A DNA stretch of 64,000 nucleotides from QZLE01 sp033852135 (GTDB lineage: Bacteria; Pseudomonadota; Gammaproteobacteria; QZLD01), in assembly GCA_033852135.1 (NCBI GenBank), contig JAWSVB010000010.1:186001-250000 (forward strand), read 5' to 3'. Position numbers and translations under genes: made by a program. The notes under the pieces were generated by a model that had not been told where the DNA came from, searched no databases, and worked only from the letters and a program-made list of their open reading frames with translations. Shown here one piece after another: positions 17,546-26,544 of this stretch (the first letter of the stretch is position 1; the number at the start of each line of letters is the position of its first letter).

Positions 17546-19747
17546 ATGGAAGGTTTGTTATCACCTGCAACTATCGGTATAGCTGTAATTGTTGCAATTG
17601 TATTTTTGATCCTGATGGGGATATTGATAATGTTTGCCAAGTTCTTCTGTAAGGTTGAGCAGGGTAAAGCGATGATCGTAAATACCATGAAGGCAAGACC
17701 AATTGTCACCTTCACCGGAAGACTGGTTCTACCTGTAGTTCATAAAGTTGAGGTGATGGATATCTCTCTAAAGAGAATCGTTATTGACCGTTCCGGTTCC
17801 GATGGTCTTATCTGTCGTGACAATATCCGTGCCGATATCTCAGTTAACTTTTTCGTCCGTGTTAACCCAACAGAGGAAGATGTACTGCGTGTAGCAAGTA
17901 ATATCGGTTGTGAAAGAGCATCGGACCAAAAAGTACTCGATAATCTTTGGTCAGCTAAATTTGCAGAGGCTCTAAAAACAGTTGGTAAGCAGATGGATTT
18001 TGAGGATCTGTATCAAGAGCGTGAAAATTTCCGTGATGCAATTAAATCAGTTATTGGTGATGACCTAAATGGCTACAGACTAGAAGATGTTGCGATCGAT
18101 TACTTAGAACAAACTCCAGTTGATAACCTTGATAGCCGCAATATTCTTGATGCGCAAGGTATCCGTAAAATTACCGAGCTAACTGCTGTTCAACATGTTG
18201 CTGCCAACTTGGCGCAAAATGATGAGAAGAAGCTGATAACAAAGCAAAACGTTGAAGCTCAAGAAGCTATTCTAGCTCTAGAGAGACAAAAAGCAGATGC
18301 AGAAGCAAAACAAAAACGTGAGATAGAAACTACAGTTGCACGGGAAGAAGCATCAACAGCGCAGGTGTGTGAAGAGGAGCGCTTAAAATCTGTTCAGGCT
18401 AGGATTAAATCCGACCAACAGATAGCCGTGGAAGAGGAAAATAAAACTCGTGAAGTTGAGGTTGCTGAGCAAGAGAGACTAAGAGTTCTTGCCATTAAGG
18501 AAGAAGAGGTTACTAGAGCTCGTGAGCTGGAAGTTGTAGCGCGTGAGAAAGAGGTTGCGATTCAGCAGATCGATAAAGAGAAAGCGGTTGAGCAGCAAAA
18601 AAGAGAGATTGCTGATGTTATTCGTGAGCGTGTATCGGTTGAGCGTACAGTAGCAACAGAAGAAGAGAAGATAAAAGAGGTCAGAGAGGTAAGTGCTGCA
18701 GAAAGAAGTAAGCAGGTTCAGGTGATGCAGGCACAAGCTATCGCTGAAGAGCAAATGGTTAAAGAGGTCAAAGCAGCAGAAGCAGCAGAAAAAGCAGCTA
18801 AATTTGAAGCGCAAAAAGAGATCGCACTGGCTGAGGCAGAGCTTGAGTCTAGTTCTAAACTGGCAGAATCGAAGAAGGTTCTGGCAGAAGGTACACAGGC
18901 TGAACAAGCTGCTAGCGGTTTAGCAGATGCCAGGGTGAAAGAAGCTCAAGCTATTGCACTGGAAAAATATGGTAGATCAGAGGCTGATGTTGAATACCAA
19001 AAACTTTCTGCTCGTGCCAAAGGTAACGAAGAAGAGGGTATGGCCAAGGTCAGGGTTCAAGAGTCTGAAGCAAAAGTTATTAAAGAAAAAGGCGCAGCAG
19101 AAGCGTTTGCAACTCAGCAATCACTTGAAGCAGAAGCTAGCGGTATTAAGGCTCAAGGCCTTGCTGCTGTTGACGTTAAGCGTGCAGAAGCAGATGCAGT
19201 TGAACTGCAAGGTAAAGCAGATGCAGTTGCAATCAGAGAGAAATATCAAGCTGAAGCCAAAGGTCTGACTGAGAAATTCCAGGCACTTAATGGACTGGAT
19301 GAAAACGGTCGCAAGCATGAAGAGTTCAGAATCGAACTTGAGAAAAACAAAGAGATTCAACTTGAAGGGATTGAAGCACAGAAAGTGCTTGGTGAAGCTC
19401 AATCTAAGATTCTGGCTGATGCCTTCCATGATGCAAATATCAACATCGTTGGTGGAGATGGTGCATTCTTCGATCGCTTTGTTAAGGCAGTATCTTTGGG
19501 TAAATCGATTGATGGCGTGGTAAACCACAGTGAGACAATCCAAAATGTTGCTGGTGATTATGTTAATGGCGATAAGGATCTGCTGGGTGATATTAAAGAG
19601 GTTCTAACTAACTCTAAGATGTCATCAGAGGATATAAAAAATCTGACCATGTCTGGAGCACTGGCTAAGTTTATGAAAGGTGGGGCGGATAAAGATCAGA
19701 TCAACGCTCTGTTAGCCAAGGCAAAAGAGATGGGATTGGGTGAATAA
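17546..19747 (+). CDS. yqiK: Flotillin family protein YqiK
   Basis: 733 residues. One N-terminal membrane helix (about 5-30) is followed by an SPFH/PHB domain (about 35-210; PIVTFTGRLVLPVVHKVEVM). A very long Ala/Glu/Lys coiled coil (about 215-610) and a short C-terminal domain complete it. A strong RBS (ATAAGGAG) precedes the ATG. Flotillins assemble into membrane scaffolds in lipid microdomains. Pairing with YqiJ matches the E. coli yqiJK operon, and the giant ATPase gene downstream is the extra partner. The coiled coil is longer than in short FloA-type flotillins and typical for the YqiK type. Confidence 0.92.
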   Translation: MEGLLSPATIGIAVIVAIVFLILMGILIMFAKFFCKVEQGKAMIVNTMKARPIVTFTGRLVLPVVHKVEVMDISLKRIVIDRSGSDGLICRDNIRADISVNFFVRVNPTEEDVLRVASNIGCERASDQKVLDNLWSAKFAEALKTVGKQMDFEDLYQERENFRDAIKSVIGDDLNGYRLEDVAIDYLEQTPVDNLDSRNILDAQGIRKITELTAVQHVAANLAQNDEKKLITKQNVEAQEAILALERQKADAEAKQKREIETTVAREEASTAQVCEEERLKSVQARIKSDQQIAVEEENKTREVEVAEQERLRVLAIKEEEVTRARELEVVAREKEVAIQQIDKEKAVEQQKREIADVIRERVSVERTVATEEEKIKEVREVSAAERSKQVQVMQAQAIAEEQMVKEVKAAEAAEKAAKFEAQKEIALAEAELESSSKLAESKKVLAEGTQAEQAASGLADARVKEAQAIALEKYGRSEADVEYQKLSARAKGNEEEGMAKVRVQESEAKVIKEKGAAEAFATQQSLEAEASGIKAQGLAAVDVKRAEADAVELQGKADAVAIREKYQAEAKGLTEKFQALNGLDENGRKHEEFRIELEKNKEIQLEGIEAQKVLGEAQSKILADAFHDANINIVGGDGAFFDRFVKAVSLGKSIDGVVNHSETIQNVAGDYVNGDKDLLGDIKEVLTNSKMSSEDIKNLTMSGALAKFMKGGADKDQINALLAKAKEMGLGE

Positions 19748-19771
19748 ACAACCTGTCTGATTGTAGTATGT

Positions 19772-19852
19772 GTAGGGTGGGCGCTGTTTGTAGTCGAAGC
19801 TCCCACCAATTTAAGTTTTACCAAATTACATGGTGGGCAGTGCCCACCCTAC
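19772..19852. repeat. Inverted-repeat element (GTAGGGTGGGC family)
   Basis: Terminal 11-bp inverted repeats GTAGGGTGGGC (19772-19782) and GCCCACCCTAC (19842-19852) enclose about 60 bp, with an inner perfect hairpin GGTGGGCA/TGCCCACC. A further half copy (GTAGGGTGAATTGC) begins near 19869, and a second member lies at 62530. It sits between yqiK and the ATPase gene. It is a non-coding, MITE- or REP-like element. Confidence 0.8.
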
Positions 19853-19926
19853 CTATTGTTTAATTTATGTAGGGTGAATTGCTGATAATGATTTGGTATT
19901 AAGGATATTCAAGCAGGAGTCCAACT

Positions 19927-22900
19927 GTGAGTTCAGCAGTTTCCAATACAGACCAGCAAGAGCAAACCTTAGAATCAGGTGGTGTCTATAATGTTATTCG
20001 TAAGCGGCTTGAGGAGCATGGTTCCAGTCTTAATGATAGAGTAAGTGCTTTAAATACTCAAAGGGAGGATGCCTTTGGTAGCACAAATATCACTGTACTT
20101 GGATCGTCTCGTGTCAGAACTGAAAATAACTGTATTGCCCGTGATATTGTTTGTGTTGGTGATCTATTCCTATTTGGTTATAACGTTTATATTGGCTTAA
20201 AAACCGAGACCAAGGTAAGTGATGTTTTTAGCCTTTATCGGCAGCGTAATCAAGAGGATGAACTAGAGCTAGATCATGTACCGCTTGAGGGAACATTTCT
20301 TGATGATTCAGATTTTGTAACCGATTTTAAAGAGCTATACCAATACTATAAAGATTCAAAACTGGTTCAGTTAAGGCGAGGCATTAAAGGCAAATTGCTG
20401 GCAATATTCCAGACCGGTAGCGCAATCACAGATCAGAAGGTTTTTCGCTGGCAAGTATCAGCAGATGGTGAAGTTACATATATAGATAATCGTGGTGAGA
20501 ACGATAATATAGTTCCTGAATCTCACGACTTTGAGTGGACCTTTACCACCAGAGATGACCACGTCCGTGGCAAACATTCCCATATAAACATCTTGGATGA
20601 GGTTTTTGTTGAAACCATTGGTGGTGATCTAACTATTAAGGTGGAAGATAATACCGATGATGGCCAGGGTATATATTCAGAACTAGTAGATGATCCAAAT
20701 CAGTCACTGCAAGATGCTCAGATAGCTTACGCAAAACTTGGAACCCTTATACTGCTAAAAATCAGGCCGTATAAGGAGAAGGATTGGCGTTACCTTATCT
20801 ACAATAGTCGTGCGCAAAAAGTAAAAAGAATTGACCAACTTGGTTTGTCAGCAATTCAGTTACCAGAGGATCATGGTGTTATCTTCCCTGGTGGATATTA
20901 CCTGCAAAATGGTGAGTTTAAGATTTACGACACCAATGTCGATGATATGTATTTTCTGCGCTCTATCATCTCGCCAAATGGTGAAGATGTTATGTATGTC
21001 TTCTACCATTATGAGGAGGGGCGCTTTGTTCTCCTCTCGTATAATTTAATTCGTAAAGAGTTAGAAAAACCTGTTGTCTGTAATGGTTATGGCCTTTTGG
21101 AAAACGGTCATATGGCAGTATTCCGTGAGCAGAGTCAGGATCCTACCAGAATACATAATCTGCAGTTGTGGCAAACTCCATTCGTGACAGAGGAGTTTGT
21201 TGATAAAAATGCCCAGGAAAACGATTCTGTATTTACCAAAATAGGTAACCCAGATCTGGTTCGTGCAATATCCGATATGTTTAGCGTTTGCAGATCTATA
21301 GATAACCAAGAGCCAACCTTGGCAAGCTATGAAGATCTAATCGGTTCAATCACCAGAATTATTGATGCATATCATTGGTTATCCAATAGTGAGATTGGCA
21401 ACTTTGTTGAAGAACTAAATCAGATAAGCGCAACTGCTGAACAAGTATTAGATGAGTTCGAAAAAGTTGTAGCTATCAAGAAGCAGGCAACAGAAGCTGT
21501 AACCAAGGCTAAAACTGAACAAGTAAAACTTATTAAAGAGGTAAAACTTGGAGATTGGTCGACCATAGAGGGTTATATCAATGCCCTAGCTAGATTAAGA
21601 ACCCAGCGTGGCAATCTGATAACTATAAAAGATCTACGCTATGTTGATCTTGAGTCGGTAAAAAGTTTAGAAAATGATGTAATTGAAGCCTTTGATCATG
21701 TAAGTAGAAACACCGTTGATTTTCTTCTTAAAGATGATGCATTCACTCCATATATTGATTCTATAGAGCAGCAGAGTGAACAGATAAACGAGATTAAAAC
21801 CAGAGTTGACCTAAAGCCGGTAATTGAAAAACTTGAAGAGATTGGGGAAGGTCTCTCATTATTGACCGAGGTTATTAATCAGCTGGAGATTGAAGATACA
21901 ACCTCCAGAACTCAAATCTTGGAAGGGATATCATCGCTATTTGGAAATCTTAATAAGACCAAGGCAGCAGCAGACATACGCTGGAAAGAGATAGGTAAAA
22001 AAGAGGATGTGGCGGAATTTGGCGCCCAGTTCTTGCTGCTATCTCAAAGCGTATCTAGCGCTATCTCCATGTCCGATACACCAGAAAAGGCAGATGAGAA
22101 CTTATCCCGCTTATTGCTGCAGCTAGAAGACCTTGAAGGGCGCTTTGGTGAGCATGAACAATTTGTAGCCGATCTCACCGAAAAAAGGGAGGAGATCTAC
22201 TCAGCCTTTGAGAGTAAGAAACAATCATTGGTTGAGCAAAAGCAAAGTAGAGTGCAATCACTTGCTAACGCAGCCGATAGAATTATTGCTGGCATAACTC
22301 GTCGGGCAAAAACCATAAAAAGTATTGATGAGCTTAACGGCTATTTTGCATCCGACCAGATGGCTCTTAAAGTCAGAACTATAGTTGAACAATTGCGTGA
22401 GCTGGATGATAACGTCAAAGCCGATGATATTGAGAGCAAAATAAAAACTGCACTCGATAGATCGATTCGTTCGCTGCGCGATAAGATAGATATCTTTGCT
22501 GACGGTGGAGACACCATAAAACTTGGTACCCATAGCTTTAGTGTAAATACGCAAGAACTTGATCTAACCCTGCTATCGCGTAATGATAAACTGGCATTGC
22601 ATCTTACAGGTACAGATTACTACCAAGAGATTGAAGATGAGGCATTAAATGCTGCTCAGGATTATTGGTCACAAACCATAGTATCTGAAAATGATGATGT
22701 ATATCGTGGTGAATATCTAGCATCCTCAATCTATTTTGATGCCGAACATGCAACCAATGGCACCACTCTGGCAGACCTACGTAAGTTAATTACGCAAGAG
22801 GATGCCCTAGATCAGTTTGTAAAAGACTACGCCGCCTCAAGATATGATGAAGGTTACGAGCGGGGTGTGCATGATCATGATGCTGCCAGAATCTTAGAGA

Positions 22901-25197
22901 AATTACTCTCTTTAAAAGAAACGACGGGTCTATTAAGTTTTAGCACAGTTGCCAGATCATTAGCCCTACTATTTTGGGTTTACAGCAAAGGCAATATAAC
23001 TCGAGAACACTGGCAGCTACAATGCAGTGGTTTTGGAAAGATCGCAGATTTCTTTGGTGATAGTCCAGATATCGTTGCACTAAAGTCAGAGTTGTCTCAG
23101 GCAATTGAAAAGTTCTTACAGCATGAAAATATTAACTACAGTGAATCGGATCTAAAGATTGCAGGATCCTATCTTGTAGAAGAGCTAAAGCAAGATAACT
23201 TAGCTTTTGTGATAAGTGGTAAGGCAGATGACTTAGCCAATCGATTGCTAACTTATTTAGATCGTAAGAACCAATTGCAAAGCTTCGAAGCCAGCATAAA
23301 AGATCTGGATGGAGCTGTATCTAATCAGGTGCGCTTGGTTGTAGGTTGGCTCAATGGCTTCTTAGGAACCCTTGATGAGAATAAAGCGCAAACACTGGCA
23401 AAGTACACCCTAGAGGCGGCAGTGTTTCTGTTAATTCGCGATAAGGCAGAAAGGCGAATAAGTGATGCAGTTACCGTAGCTCAGATAGATGGGTTATTGG
23501 GGCAGCACAATATAATTGAAGATCGCAAACTTACAGTTGACCTACCGGAGTTTATTCAACGCCTAGCGGCATATCATAATACCGTTGTTCCGGGATTCAG
23601 ACAGCTACGCGAGCTAAAAACCAATATCACCAAAGCAGAGCGAAATTCACTGCGAGTAGATGAGTTTATCGCGCAAGAGCTAACCTCATTTGTGCGTAAT
23701 AAACTTATTAACGATGTTTACCTCCCCCTTGTCGGCACCAACCTTGCCAAACAGATGGGAACCGTAGGTGAAAATAAACGTACCGATCTTATGGGAACAC
23801 TGCTACTTATATCGCCACCTGGATATGGTAAGACCACCCTGATGGAATATATTGCCAATCGAGTTGGGTTGGTGTTTATGAAGATAAACTGCCCAACCAT
23901 TGGTCACTCAGTAACCTCTATTGATCCTGAGGAGGCGACCAGTGCTGCGGCAAAACAGGAGTTAAATAAGCTCAATCTAGCCCTGGAGATGGGGAGCAAC
24001 GTGATGCTCTATCTTGATGATATTCAGCATACCAATCCCGAGTTCTTGCAGAAGTTTATCTCCCTCTGTGATGCGCAAAGAAAGATAGACGGTGTATGGC
24101 GAGGCAATGCTAAAACCTACGATCTGCGTGGTAAAAAGTTCTGTGTCATCATGGCTGGAAACCCATATACAGAATCGGGCGAAGCATTCAAAATACCAGA
24201 TATGCTTTCTAATCGTGCTGATGTATATAATCTAGGTGACGTATTTAGCGGTAATGAAGATATCTTCAACCTAAGTTACATTGAAAATGCGATGACATCT
24301 AATAGTGTTCTCGCTCCGTTAGCATCACGCGAGATGGATGATTTTTATGCATTTATCAAGATGGCGCAGGGCGGCCAAATAGCCACAAACGCGCTGAAAC
24401 ATAATTACTCTGGTGCTGAAGTAAATGAGATTGTAGCGGTGTTAAAGCACCTGTTTACAATTCAGAGCGTGATATTAAAAGTAAATTCGCAATACATCGC
24501 ATCTGCATCCCAGGATGATGCTTATAGAACCGAGCCACCATTCAAACTGCAAGGCTCATATAGAAATATGTGCCGCATGGCAGAAAAAGTAGTGGCAATA
24601 ATGAATCAGGAAGAGATAGATCAACTGATTCTGGATCATTATATTGGTGAAGCACAAACCCTGACCACCGGAGCTGAAGAGAATCTACTCAAGCTGGCGG
24701 AGTTACGCGGCTTAATGTCTCCAGAGCAAGAGCAGCGATGGGGTGAGATCAAAAAGACCTATAGCAAAAACCAAAGTATGGGTGGAGATGAAGACCCGGT
24801 AACTAAAGTTGCAGGTCAGTTAAACCTACTTTCAGGTCAAGTTGATGGAATCAAGTCTGCAATACTCACAGCGTCTGATGCTAATAACTCACCGCAGATC
24901 GAACTATTGGAAAAGTTTGATAACACCATGGAGCTATTGGCCAAAATGCAGCTACAGGTTCAAGTGACAAATCAACCAGTGCCAGGTCTGGAACCACTAC
25001 TTGGAACTATGGCCTCAACTATCGAAGGGTCATTGCTGCCTGTTGTAAAAGCGATGGAGCATAAGTTAAGACTCGACCATGATATCTGGGATACCCTAAA
25101 TGGTGTGGTGAAAGAGCTAAAAGGGATAGATAAAGAAAGATTCGGTAAGTTAGAGATGAATAAAGAGGTGCGTGGAGTCTTTGACCCGAATGAGTAA
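19927..25197 (+). CDS. Giant coiled-coil AAA+ ATPase ('DNA repair ATPase' family)
   Basis: 1756 residues from a GTG with AGGAG 7 bp upstream. The N-terminal 450 residues match in character the DUF3686 region of proteins annotated as DNA repair ATPases. Residues about 470-870 are mostly coiled coil, and a helical middle follows. An AAA+ module lies near the C-terminus: Walker A PPGYGKTT (Lys1302), Walker B VMLYLDD (Asp1364-Asp1365), sensor IMAGNP and arginine-finger-like LSNRAD. The last 160 residues are helical and are duplicated downstream. The 'DNA repair' name is inherited annotation; no repair domain is visible. Linkage to yqiJ and yqiK suggests work at a flotillin membrane platform. Confidence 0.85.
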   Translation: MSSAVSNTDQQEQTLESGGVYNVIRKRLEEHGSSLNDRVSALNTQREDAFGSTNITVLGSSRVRTENNCIARDIVCVGDLFLFGYNVYIGLKTETKVSDVFSLYRQRNQEDELELDHVPLEGTFLDDSDFVTDFKELYQYYKDSKLVQLRRGIKGKLLAIFQTGSAITDQKVFRWQVSADGEVTYIDNRGENDNIVPESHDFEWTFTTRDDHVRGKHSHINILDEVFVETIGGDLTIKVEDNTDDGQGIYSELVDDPNQSLQDAQIAYAKLGTLILLKIRPYKEKDWRYLIYNSRAQKVKRIDQLGLSAIQLPEDHGVIFPGGYYLQNGEFKIYDTNVDDMYFLRSIISPNGEDVMYVFYHYEEGRFVLLSYNLIRKELEKPVVCNGYGLLENGHMAVFREQSQDPTRIHNLQLWQTPFVTEEFVDKNAQENDSVFTKIGNPDLVRAISDMFSVCRSIDNQEPTLASYEDLIGSITRIIDAYHWLSNSEIGNFVEELNQISATAEQVLDEFEKVVAIKKQATEAVTKAKTEQVKLIKEVKLGDWSTIEGYINALARLRTQRGNLITIKDLRYVDLESVKSLENDVIEAFDHVSRNTVDFLLKDDAFTPYIDSIEQQSEQINEIKTRVDLKPVIEKLEEIGEGLSLLTEVINQLEIEDTTSRTQILEGISSLFGNLNKTKAAADIRWKEIGKKEDVAEFGAQFLLLSQSVSSAISMSDTPEKADENLSRLLLQLEDLEGRFGEHEQFVADLTEKREEIYSAFESKKQSLVEQKQSRVQSLANAADRIIAGITRRAKTIKSIDELNGYFASDQMALKVRTIVEQLRELDDNVKADDIESKIKTALDRSIRSLRDKIDIFADGGDTIKLGTHSFSVNTQELDLTLLSRNDKLALHLTGTDYYQEIEDEALNAAQDYWSQTIVSENDDVYRGEYLASSIYFDAEHATNGTTLADLRKLITQEDALDQFVKDYAASRYDEGYERGVHDHDAARILEKLLSLKETTGLLSFSTVARSLALLFWVYSKGNITREHWQLQCSGFGKIADFFGDSPDIVALKSELSQAIEKFLQHENINYSESDLKIAGSYLVEELKQDNLAFVISGKADDLANRLLTYLDRKNQLQSFEASIKDLDGAVSNQVRLVVGWLNGFLGTLDENKAQTLAKYTLEAAVFLLIRDKAERRISDAVTVAQIDGLLGQHNIIEDRKLTVDLPEFIQRLAAYHNTVVPGFRQLRELKTNITKAERNSLRVDEFIAQELTSFVRNKLINDVYLPLVGTNLAKQMGTVGENKRTDLMGTLLLISPPGYGKTTLMEYIANRVGLVFMKINCPTIGHSVTSIDPEEATSAAAKQELNKLNLALEMGSNVMLYLDDIQHTNPEFLQKFISLCDAQRKIDGVWRGNAKTYDLRGKKFCVIMAGNPYTESGEAFKIPDMLSNRADVYNLGDVFSGNEDIFNLSYIENAMTSNSVLAPLASREMDDFYAFIKMAQGGQIATNALKHNYSGAEVNEIVAVLKHLFTIQSVILKVNSQYIASASQDDAYRTEPPFKLQGSYRNMCRMAEKVVAIMNQEEIDQLILDHYIGEAQTLTTGAEENLLKLAELRGLMSPEQEQRWGEIKKTYSKNQSMGGDEDPVTKVAGQLNLLSGQVDGIKSAILTASDANNSPQIELLEKFDNTMELLAKMQLQVQVTNQPVPGLEPLLGTMASTIEGSLLPVVKAMEHKLRLDHDIWDTLNGVVKELKGIDKERFGKLEMNKEVRGVFDPNE
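24715..25196 (+). repeat. 482-bp direct repeat, copy 1 (ATPase 3' end)
   Basis: The last 160 codons of the ATPase gene. I count 14 base differences from the copy at 25931-26412 and no gaps, about 97% identity. Thirteen differences are silent and one changes Glu to Lys. Confidence 0.95.
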
Positions 25198-25253
25198 CTC
25201 TTGGTTTATTTCTATTCGTTACTCCGCTCTGCTTAAAAATGTATAAACACATC

Positions 25254-25284
25254 CTCGTTCCCACGCTCTGCGTAGGAATGCATA
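25254..25284 (+). repeat. REP palindrome 1 of the transposase
   Basis: CTCGTTCCCACGCTCTGCG followed by TAGGAATGCATA. The core CCCACGCTCTGCGTAGG is a short imperfect palindrome. This is the first of three copies around the RAYT gene. Confidence 0.88.
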
Positions 25285-25316
25285 CTGGATTTAATATAGG
25301 GGCAAGGCTCTGAACT

Positions 25317-25347
25317 CTCGTTCCCACGCTCTGCGTGGGAATGCATA
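25317..25347 (+). repeat. REP palindrome 2 of the transposase
   Basis: Same 31-bp sequence as the copy 63 bp upstream, with a perfect stem (TTCCCACGC / GCGTGGGAA). It lies 12 bp before the transposase start. Confidence 0.9.
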
Positions 25348-25359
25348 TGGGATAAAAAT

Positions 25360-25890
25360 ATGGGACGAAATAGATATAATTTCACAGAGAAAAATTTACC
25401 TCACTTTATGACGTTTACAGTGCTTCATTGGATTCCTATATTTACACGCCAATCGACAGTGGATATTGTTTTTGACTCACTTAGATACCTTATGAATGAA
25501 GGTATGAGAGTTCATGCTTATGTAGTGCTTGAAAACCACTTACATCTAATATCCCAAAGTGAACAATTAAGTCGGGATGTTTCCCGCTTTAAGTCTTATA
25601 CAGCTAGAAGATTGATTGAATATTTGGAAGAACACAATGTTAGTAGAATATTGGATCAACTCAAGTTTTATAAAAAAGCCCATAAACCTGATAGGGCTTA
25701 TCAGTTTTGGGAGGAAGGTGTTCATCCTGAGTGGATACAAAATGAAGAAATGATGCGGCAGAAAATTAACTATATTCACGATAATCCGGTTAAACGCGGG
25801 TATGTTGATTTGCCAGAGAATTGGCGTTATTCAAGTGCTAGAGCTTATAAAGGTCAAGAGAGTTTGCTAGAGGTAGATAGGTTTTGGTAA
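25360..25890 (+). CDS. REP-associated tyrosine transposase (RAYT)
   Basis: 176 residues, a Y1 transposase of the IS200/TnpA-REP group. The HUH metal motif is HLH at 60-62 (ENHLHLI). The likely catalytic tyrosine is Tyr138 in INYIHDNPVKRG, the position matching Tyr115 of the E. coli enzyme. The block FWEEGVHPEWI is also family-typical. These enzymes cut single-stranded REP DNA and are usually single-copy housekeeping-like genes rather than full insertion sequences. The gene is framed by three REP palindromes, two upstream and one inverted downstream, and the whole unit lies between two copies of the ATPase gene's 3' end. Confidence 0.93.
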   Translation: MGRNRYNFTEKNLPHFMTFTVLHWIPIFTRQSTVDIVFDSLRYLMNEGMRVHAYVVLENHLHLISQSEQLSRDVSRFKSYTARRLIEYLEEHNVSRILDQLKFYKKAHKPDRAYQFWEEGVHPEWIQNEEMMRQKINYIHDNPVKRGYVDLPENWRYSSARAYKGQESLLEVDRFW

Positions 25891-25895
25891 GTAAG

Positions 25896-25928
25896 TATGC
25901 ATTACCACGCAGAGCGTGGGAACGAGAG
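25896..25928 (-). repeat. REP palindrome 3 (inverted) of the transposase
   Basis: TATGCATTACCACGCAGAGC and GTGGGAACGAGAG: the reverse complement of the two upstream REP copies, 5 bp after the transposase stop. Its edge is 2 bp from the start of repeat copy 2. Confidence 0.9.
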
Positions 25929-25930
25929 TG

Positions 25931-26412
25931 ATGTCTCCTGAGCAGGAGCAGCGATGGGGTGAGATCAAAAAGACCTATAGCAAAAACCAAAGTATGGGTG
26001 GAGATGAAGATCCGGTAACTAAAGTTGCAGGTCAGTTAAACCTACTTTCAGGTCAAGTTGATGGAATCAAGTCTGCAATACTCACAGCGTCTGATGCTAA
26101 TAACTCACCGCAGATCGAACTTTTGAAAAAGTTTGATAACACCATGGAGCTATTGGCCAAAATGCAGCTACAGGTCCAGGTGACAAATCAACCAGTGCCA
26201 GGTCTGGAACCATTATTGGGAACCATGGCCTCAACTATCGAAGGGTCATTACTACCTGTTGTTAAAGCGATGGAGCATAAGTTAAGACTCGACCATGATA
26301 TCTGGGATACCCTAAATGGTGTGGTGAAAGAGCTAAAAGGGATAGATAAAGAAAGATTCGGTAAGTTAGAGATGAATAAAGAGGTGCGTGGAGTCTTTGA
26401 CCCGAATGAGTA
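25931..26412 (+). repeat. 482-bp direct repeat, copy 2
   Basis: Gap-free duplicate of 24715-25196. The two copies enclose a 734-bp unit carrying REP copies 1-3 and the RAYT gene. Confidence 0.95.
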
Positions 26413-26413
26413 G
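25931..26413 (+). pseudogene. Detached 3' copy of the giant ATPase gene
   Basis: 160 codons almost identical to the ATPase C-terminus, open from an ATG (25931) to a TAG stop; the frame can be extended to a GTG at 25916 inside the REP. The purine-rich GAACGAGAG just upstream could serve as an RBS. Only one of 14 base differences from copy 1 alters the protein (Glu to Lys), which is more conservative than expected for drifting junk. It may be expressed as a separate helical domain. Alternatively it is the ancestral gene end, cut off when the transposase unit arrived. Confidence 0.8.
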
Positions 26414-26528
26414 CAGAGTAAAAATAGTAATTAGTCTGTTTCTACTTTCAGTATCGATGTTGTCTGCTGCAAATGAAGTAGAGAATAAATTTATCCATGC
26501 AGGTCTTTACAAATTAATGCCTTGGTAA
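26406..26528 (+). CDS. Small ORF with signal peptide (probable truncated gene)
   Basis: 40 codons beginning at an ATG that overlaps the stop of repeat copy 2 (ATGAGTAG), the usual layout of translational coupling. The product starts SRVKIVISLFLLSVSML and has a signal-peptide profile with a cleavage site near SAA-NE. Only about 17 residues follow before the TAA. It looks like the start of a secreted protein that once followed the ATPase gene in the operon and was cut by the cassette region. A genuine micro-peptide is less likely. The same position after copy 1 has no such ORF. Confidence 0.5.
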   Translation: MSSRVKIVISLFLLSVSMLSAANEVENKFIHAGLYKLMPW

Positions 26529-26544
26529 ACAATGGTTAAGATTG

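Noticed and set aside
18479..18907. Long minus-strand ORF (142 codons) opposite yqiK
   Set aside because: It is the antisense of a repetitive Ala/Glu/Lys coiled coil, which keeps other frames open. Its composition (runs of Phe, Leu, Cys) is not protein-like.
25254..25347. Two REP copies as the start of a CRISPR array
   Set aside because: Only two direct copies with one inverted copy beyond the transposase, palindromic core, and no cas genes; this is the normal RAYT arrangement.
25360..25890. The RAYT gene as a complete IS200/IS605 insertion sequence
   Set aside because: Length, motifs and REP flanks match TnpA-REP; there is no tnpB and no IS200-type end hairpin.
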